Positions 58,001 through 64,000 of a stretch of DNA of 64,000 nucleotides are shown here, in pieces. The notes below the pieces were generated by a model that saw only the letters and a program-made list of their open reading frames with translations, did no database searches and was not told where the DNA came from. Both the position numbers and the translations under genes were made by a program. How positions within the stretch are numbered: position 1 is the first letter of the stretch; every line of letters starts with the position of its first letter. The stretch spans positions 62,001 to 126,000 of the forward strand of contig JFHB01000060.1 of assembly GCA_000729835.1 (NCBI GenBank). The letters run 5' to 3'. Source of the stretch: Atkinsonella hypoxylon (Eukaryota > Ascomycota > Sordariomycetes > Hypocreales > Clavicipitaceae).

Positions 58001-58039
58001 GTATGGCTGTTGCTGCTGCTGCTGCCACGAGGAATCCAT
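55016..58039 (-). CDS. YAK1: DYRK-family protein kinase Yak1
   Basis: Yak1 is a nutrient- and stress-responsive kinase that restrains growth downstream of PKA/TOR in fungi. Five exons, 58039-57233, 57150-56951, 56869-56710, 56636-55898 and 55833-55016, give 907 residues. The N-terminal 270 residues are disordered and Gln/Pro-rich (MDSSWQQQQQQPY). The DYRK-homology segment (YDNEDSDYILYVNDIL) precedes the kinase domain from about residue 338: GQGTFGQVVKC (Gly loop), AVKVIKNRTAYFNQ (catalytic Lys), HCDLKPENILL (catalytic loop), DFGSACDERQTVYTYIQS (DFG and the DYRK YxY activation loop) and SRFYRSPEVLLG. The C-terminus is Gln/Tyr/Pro-rich. The frame continues upstream of 58039 but without an ATG. 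Confidence 0.95.
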
Positions 58040-58778
58040 GGTGGGGAGGCGAGAGGAGAGTGGTGCAAGCAGTGCCAGCCAGGTCGGGCGTCGGGCGAGG
58101 GTCGTGGATGCAGCGACAACAACAGCAATGGCGGCAAGAAGAGGACAAAGAGGACAATATGGCTGCCGAGCCGTACTGCCAACGCGAGCTTGCCCGTCAG
58201 ATGAGGATGAAAGAGGAGCACAAGTGACGAGAGTGTGGAAGGGCGTCGCTGCGAGCTGGCAAAGCTCCAAGCTCCAGAATGGACAGCCAGATGATGATGG
58301 ATCGATCGGTCCTTTTGGGGTGCTTCGGGTCCCTAGGGTGGATGAATTGTCGCGCCTGGCTGTGCTGATAACCGACGAGCAGGCGTGCCGTGCCGACTAT
58401 GCGCATGAGCGAAAGGCCAACCAGACGATATTGATATTGATACAGGGCGGAGCTCCAGTCTCCAGCCTGCAAAAGTCTCCAGTCTTTAGTTCCTGCCACT
58501 AACGGGCGACCAAAGTGCCTACCCGGACACCTACCTAGCACTGTAGTTAGTTACCTGGTGCCAAACCTAGAAGCACCAGACATGTAGGTAGTAGGTATGT
58601 AATCTAATACCTACCCTACCTACTGCATACCTGGAACCTGGCGGTATTTATCGCTGCTGAGGCCTGCTTGAGGCCTGCTTGCTGGCTGCCACTCGAGACT
58701 CGGCCATGTAATCACACGGAGTACTCCGTACTACTCCGTAAAGGCCTTTGAGTTTTGGAGCACCAAGCCTGACGGATG

Positions 58779-58811
<33 letters not shown>

Positions 58812-61390
58812 TGACCGATTTGCCAGGATGTGGAGGGTGAGGGTGTGCGCGCTGGCTAGTTGGGTGGGAATTCGACAAGCTTGGATGGAAGGGCAAGAAG
58901 TCAGGCACCTTGATTGGAGCCCAAGTTTCCCAGAACCACGGCAAGCGTCAAAGTTTAAGGCTCGTGAGTACGGGGGTGAGCGCCCTTCTTGAAGAGCAGA
59001 GATTGATGGGATGATTAGGGAGCTACTCGCTGATCCGTAGAGAAAACGAGGTCGGGGCATAATTGATTTGTAAAAATGCAACCCTAGCTGGCGTCAACAC
59101 CAACACCATTACCATGCAATGCAATGCCCGTCAGCCCATGCGGCGATCGGGACTTGCTGATTGTGCGGAACAGGACTGACGGTACATGGCTGCGACAGAC
59201 AGACAGGACAGACAGATGAACATCAGTCCATGATGATGATGGTCGCCGACCGGTGGATTGAGGCCTAAAAAGAGGCCCAGGTAATTAGAGCGCATTTCTG
59301 GGTGCGCCGGGGACTTGATTGGAGTGGGCTAGATATTGGCCAACCATCCTTCAGTGACGCTTCATCGAATGCTTGGCTTTTCATTCATCTTCCTACGCAG
59401 TAGTTATTGGTTGAGGAGACTTTCTGATCCTGAAACGTTCGTTCGTTGGGCGGCCAAAGCTGTGAGATTCCGAAGCTGTTGCCGGCTCCACACAATACTT
59501 ACTCACGTCGACATACAGCGGTGGGGAAGCATCCAAAGTTTGTGTGTTCGTCGGTATCCGACAATGGCGGTGCTCTCAAAGTATCAGACCGGTTTGCAGA
59601 TGACTTCTCTTTGCCATTCGAGCTGCGCCGGTCAGAAAGACTTGCATGGACAGCCGGACAGACATGTGCCGTTCTGGCAATTTAGACTGCGGCATAAGTT
59701 CGGATTTGCGTGTACGGGGTACAGACTGATAAAGAAAAATGTGTACGGAATAAACGTAGTAGGAATTGATGTCATATACGTCACCGCGGCGCTCCTCTGG
59801 ATTAGGTACCTAGGTACCTCGGTACGTAACATGCTCCATCAGCATCGATGGTTGGCCTGGCATTTTTGAGCTTCTGCCTCGAGCCATTTCAACCCCTGCT
59901 GTCGGAGTTCCTGCTGTCGGAGTTGCTGCAATTTCCAGAGCTTTACCCAATCTACCAGTCTGACGAGTCTGACGTAGGACCTCTACAAGAGCCACAGTTC
60001 GCCACATCGCCAAAATGTGACTGAAGGTGTGACTTGGCAACCTGGCATGGGTGGGGACCGCCTAGACCTATGGATGCAGTGGATGTACTCAGGAACACCA
60101 CGCCCTGGTTGTGCACTCCGACGTGGGCTGTGGGTAACCTTGAAGTCTCAAATAAAATGTCCGGCCGGCATCAGTACATCAGCCGAAAACAGCTTGGATA
60201 CCTTCATCAGCACTCCAAGAAGCTGCTTGCCTACCGCGTCTACTGTTTTTTTTTTTTTTTTTTTTAACTTGCTTTTCCGGTGTGCGAAGAAGGACAGACC
60301 TAGCATATCAAGACTTCGTGACCACAATGACTGTGACAATTCTTGAGGGCGAATTACTGGTCTGCAAGAGGTCTTTCAATATTTCTACAACCAAGTGTTC
60401 AAATACTTGGTAATATTCTGTCATTGCGATCATTGAGAAGTTGACTATTGTGGGAAGCATGGCCACCGCTGAAACCTGTGACATGCAGCGATCTCCCGCG
60501 TCCATGTTTCCCAACCTGAACGCATAATTGAAAGAAAAATATTCTTTTTTATCTTGCCTTTGTGTAAGCCGGCTGAAGCCATCCCAGTCTTCTACGAATT
60601 CAAGCGCCAGCTCGTATTGCGCCGACACAATTTGCAACAGACATCATGCAGAGGAAGAAGTCCGTCACACCAGTCCCAAAGCTGCTCATTATGCTACATG
60701 TAAGACATGCACCCGAGTGCTGAGCCTGGCACTCGCCCCAAACGCTTCAGCGACTCTGCCTAGTACAAGGATAACGAAGCAACTGAAGAAACAAAAGCCG
60801 TAGCCATCGACAGAGTGGCACCGAGAGAAATGACGACGAAATCAGAACGCTGGGACAATGCTAGGATGGCAGAAATAAATAAAAATGGTATCATAGAACT
60901 GCGGAAATCCCCGCATCCCAACTTACAATATAATGCATCGTGTTTATTCGCAAGTCGTAAACGCGCAAGCTCATTGGGCAACCTTGGCAGCAAATTAAGC
61001 AAAGGAAACAGATGATGGGAATCACACAGAAAAGACAGCCACACCGTCGTCAATCCCACATACTCAAAAAGAAAATGAGAGACAAGAGTTCAGATAGGAA
61101 GTGCAACATGATCATCATGGTAGAAGAAATGAAAGAAATACAAGATGAGAAAGATGAAGAGAAAAAGAGATGACGACAGCTATCATATGAATGATGTTCC
61201 TTGTCGTTTTAAAAAAAAGTCATAAGGGTATGAGACAGGTTTGGAGAGATCTCAAAACAGAGAGAGGAACATGCTGTTTCAAACGTCCACTCCACCTCGG
61301 ACGTGCATTTCTTTTTTTTTCTTCGTTCAGGCCCATATCCATCCACCAATCCGAGCATCGTAGTGGAAACCATACTCTTGGTCCATTTGC
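58040..61390. other. Large intergenic region between Yak1 and Pub1-like genes
   Basis: The 3.35-kb region upstream of Yak1 probably holds a long promoter and leader, as is usual for signalling kinases. It contains TACCTACC-type words at about 58515-58625, GTACTCCGTACTACTCCGTA at 58721-58740, 30 A at 58779-58808, a GGTACCTAGGTACCTCGGTA cluster at about 59806-59823 and 20 T at 60246-60265. The minus-strand frame at 60308-60637 is protein-like but begins without ATG. No gene is called. Confidence 0.5.
58779..58808. repeat. Poly(A) homopolymer, 30 bases
   Basis: The longest single-base run in the window, about 740 bases upstream of the Yak1 start codon. Confidence 0.9.
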
Positions 61391-63083
61391 TCAAGACTGG
61401 AAACCTCCAAATCCGTTGTTATAGTTTTGGCCCGGAGTAGCTTGGTTCCATTGGCCATTAGGGCCTTGCTGCCCTCGACCAAAACCACCAGCACTCTGAG
61501 GACCACTATATCCCATGCCAGAGCCGCCATAGCCGGCAGGCGATCCGCCCTGTGGGCCACCAAAGTTACCGGGCTGTCCGCCATACTGAGCTGTACGGTG
61601 GAAGAAGCGAGATTAGTCATGTTCGCCCAGAGTTCGAGTGTGAATTACTGAGACCTACCATTGTATTGAGGATAGTACGTGGGTGTTCCAGGGAAACCGG
61701 TAGTCTGGGCGCTTTGAGGGCTGTAAGGCTGGCCATGATCGAAGCTTCCCTGTGCGTTTGGAGTCTTGTCTTTGCCCCACTGGACCGTCATTGTTAGTAC
61801 GCTGTATACATCGAGGATTTGTCGAGGAATCACGATAAACTTACGCTGCATTTAAGGGGGCGTCCATTGACGTTGTATCCATTCATCTGGCAGATAGCCA
61901 TAGCTGCATTCTCGTGAGTGTCCATCTTAATGAAAGCAAAACCCCGGTCGGCCTGGAAACGAGACTCGACGACGAAGCCAAAGTTTTGGAACAGAGGAAC
62001 AACGTCGTTGGGTGTGGTGTAAGGCGTCAGGTTACCAACATAACAGGTGGTTTGCCAATTGGGTGTCTGATTTAAAACAACCTCGTAGCTTGCCACTCCA
62101 TGGGCTGGGAATTGATGGTGGCCAAAAGGTGTCGTAGGTGTCATGCCCATGGCCTGCATCGCCTGCTGCTGCGCAATTGATGGCTGACCTTTTTGATTGG
62201 CCCAATTGCATCGAATGGCTCGTGACCCAAGCCATTCCCCGTCCATAGAGCTCAAGGCCTTTTCAGCATCTACTCTATCGCGGAAGGCCACGAAGCCATA
62301 TCCTCGAGTGCGTCCAGTCTTCATATCCCACATCACGCGCGCTTCCGAAACAGTGCCAAAGGCTGAGAAAGCTTGAGTCAGAATCTCATCGTTCACTTCG
62401 TTGGAAAGATCGCCAACGAAGATGTGGAAGTGACTAGAGGTGTCTTCCTTGTTGGAAGCGTTGGACTGATATGCCCAGTTGACCCGAATTTCCTGTGATG
62501 GCAGTGTAAGAAAACACAGCCCAGCTTCTGGCTACACGTCTGCCCAACAACATCAACGTACCGATTGGTGGACTCGGCGTCCATTCAAAGTTTGCATGGC
62601 ACGTTCAGCAGAACCGGGGTCGTCGTATTCAACGAATCCATAATTGAATCCTTTCGCCTGTTACGCGTAAAGAGTTAGCAAGTTGATGGGAAGGAAGCAC
62701 TGTGTAACCATGCCACCACCTACGTTCTTGTCGGGAATGATTTTGACATTCTGAACGTGCCCAGTAGTCTCGAAGATTTGGCGGAGAACATCCTCTGTCA
62801 CACGTTGGTCTAGGCCACCCACATAAAGCGCGCGCTTATTAGGTTCAGGAGCTGCCCGACGAAAGTTGCCTGAGCCACCCGGTGACATCATTCCACTATT
62901 GTCGCCTCCAGAAAGAGGGGAAGTAATAGCAGTCGGGATAGGATTCGTGTTCTGAGGGATGTGCAGCGGAGGTGGTTGCATGTGGGATAGGTTTCCCTGA
63001 CCATTTTGGCCGGGGGGAATTCCAGCACCTTGAGCTTGAGACGGCATCTGGTTCGGAGTAGGAGCCACAGATATATCTGCCAT
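61391..63083 (-). CDS. PUB1: Pub1/TIA-1-like poly(A)+ RNA-binding protein with three RRMs
   Basis: A nuclear-cytoplasmic mRNA-binding protein of the Pub1/TIA-1 family, linked to mRNA stability and stress granules. Five exons, 63083-62724, 62657-62562, 62492-61845, 61779-61659 and 61590-61391, give 474 residues. After a Pro/Gln-rich N-terminus come RRM1 (about 84-160; ALYVGGLDQRVTEDVL and GFNYGFVEY), RRM2 (about 173-250; HIFVGDLSNEVNDEIL and RGYGFVAF) and RRM3 (about 299-373; CYVGNLTPYTTPNDV and RGFAFIKM). A Gly/Gln/Tyr-rich prion-like tail ends GFGGFQS. RNP1 and RNP2 aromatic residues are present in all three RRMs. RRM1 is split by an intron after IIPDKN. Phases close in all introns. Confidence 0.95.
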
Positions 63084-64000
63084 TTTTTCCCTTGAGAGAA
63101 AATTGACGGAGAGATAAATGCAACTTATGATAAGAAGCAGATATGATGGTCTTTGAGGAAAGGGGGCGAAAGTTGCTCAAGCGGGTTGACAGGTGTGCCA
63201 CAAAACTCGTTTCGCAACCCGGCAAGACGGTTATAACTAAGGAACCGAGTATATCGCCACGAGAAGATGAACAAGGTCGTATAGATCGTATGCCGCACAG
63301 TTGTATTCGCTAGGAAGAAAAGAGGCCTGAGGAAGTAAGCACAGCGTTGAAGACGAGGTGGGAGACTTGGAGCAAAACGTTTAGTTCCAAACAAGACAGT
63401 AAAGGATGACAAGACGGGCACCGAATCTAGAGTGCGTGAAAGAACAAAAGGGAAAGCCTGGCCATATAGCCTGGTTTGGATGGCGAAAGACGTGCCCCGG
63501 GTTTGTGCTGGTAAATGAAATCCCTTTTCTTCCTTTGGTCCTCCCAGAAGGTGATGGGAAAGTGGTGGGACGAGGGAGCGTGGAGGTTAATAATTAGGGG
63601 ACCCGAGGCGGCTTATGTGGACGGACGGGTGGGCTCGAATGCCCGCTCCCACGCTCCAAGTGCCAGTTGCCAGTTGCCAGCTCTAGGATTCGGGTCCTCG
63701 ACTTGACAACAAATTTGGTGTAGCAGGCATATAGCCTGTGGTAGTGGTTCGGATTCGAATGAAGCACTCGGGCTTGCTGCTTTATGACCAGGTGCAGGCA
63801 GCTGTCGAAAATACCAACTGAAAGCTGTCAGGCAGAAGTCCTTTTGTACCCTGCACCGGCGGAACCATTTCAAAGAGAGGAACTTGATCGCTCGCGCATG
63901 CATGGAGACATGGCAAGAAGAAATATATGTACACATATACCTTCCTAGGCAAATAGACAGCCTGATATTTTTCTCTAAAAAAAAATCCAAGACAAGAATG
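63084..64000. promoter_or_regulatory. Upstream region of the Pub1-like gene, to window edge
   Basis: This is the promoter and leader side of the Pub1-like gene. The open frames in it show no protein-like composition or conserved motif. Nothing further is supported. Confidence 0.45.

Noticed and set aside
58040..58270. N-terminal extension of Yak1
   Set aside because: The extension starts with TTG; the first ATG is at 58039, before the Gln-rich start usual in Yak1.
59336..59869. Plus-strand frame upstream of Yak1
   Set aside because: Composition is not protein-like, the start is uncertain and it runs across intergenic repeat words.
1..64000. Possible tRNA or rRNA genes, CRISPR arrays or transposons
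   Set aside because: B-box-like words such as GGTTCGAAT near 17057 fall in coding exons without a tRNA fold; no spaced direct repeats, terminal inverted repeats or transposase/reverse transcriptase motifs were seen.

Overview
The window is nuclear DNA of a filamentous ascomycete. The genes have short GT-AG introns (mostly 50-140 nt) with CTAAC/CTGAC-like branch points, are spaced as in a compact fungal genome, and encode Pezizomycotina-style proteins (long fungal eIF4G, TIA-1/Pub1-type protein, DYRK kinase Yak1, a fungal P450). Recurrent intergenic TACGGAGTAC-like and TACCTAGGTA-like words suggest Sordariomycetes, perhaps Hypocreales; that placement is inference. No tRNA, rRNA, CRISPR array or intact transposon was seen.

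Layout. 0-9 kb: the 3' end of a truncated unknown gene, then cytosolic PheRS beta (-), PP2A scaffold subunit A (+) and the eEF1A lysine methyltransferase Efm4 (-). 9-15 kb: eIF6 (-) and a conserved poly-Q protein of unknown function (-). 15-19 kb: a gene-poor stretch with one cytochrome P450 (+). 20-30 kb: eIF5 (+), a THOC1/Hpr1 protein with a C-terminal guanylate-kinase-like domain (-), and the spliceosomal helicase Aquarius/Cwf11 (+). 30.4-35.6 kb: a gene-poor island with two divergent small secreted protein genes and several tandem repeats. 35.6-46.6 kb: eIF4G (+) and DNA polymerase alpha catalytic subunit (-), convergent. 47.8-53.5 kb: a disordered Ser/Thr-rich protein (+), a mitochondrial PPR protein (-) and an RRM protein (+). 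55-63 kb: Yak1 kinase (-) and a Pub1/TIA-1-like RNA-binding protein (-).

Most genes serve the life of mRNA and translation: transcription-coupled export (THOC1), splicing (Aquarius), mRNA binding (Pub1, the RRM protein), initiation (eIF4G, eIF5, eIF6), tRNA charging (PheRS) and elongation-factor methylation (Efm4). The accessory parts are the lone P450 and the secreted-protein island.

All gene models were built by hand from splice consensus, reading phase and family knowledge. Exon phases close for every multi-exon model given. The strongest novelty candidate is the THOC1-guanylate-kinase fusion with an in-frame, stop-free 72-nt intron inside the kinase-like domain.
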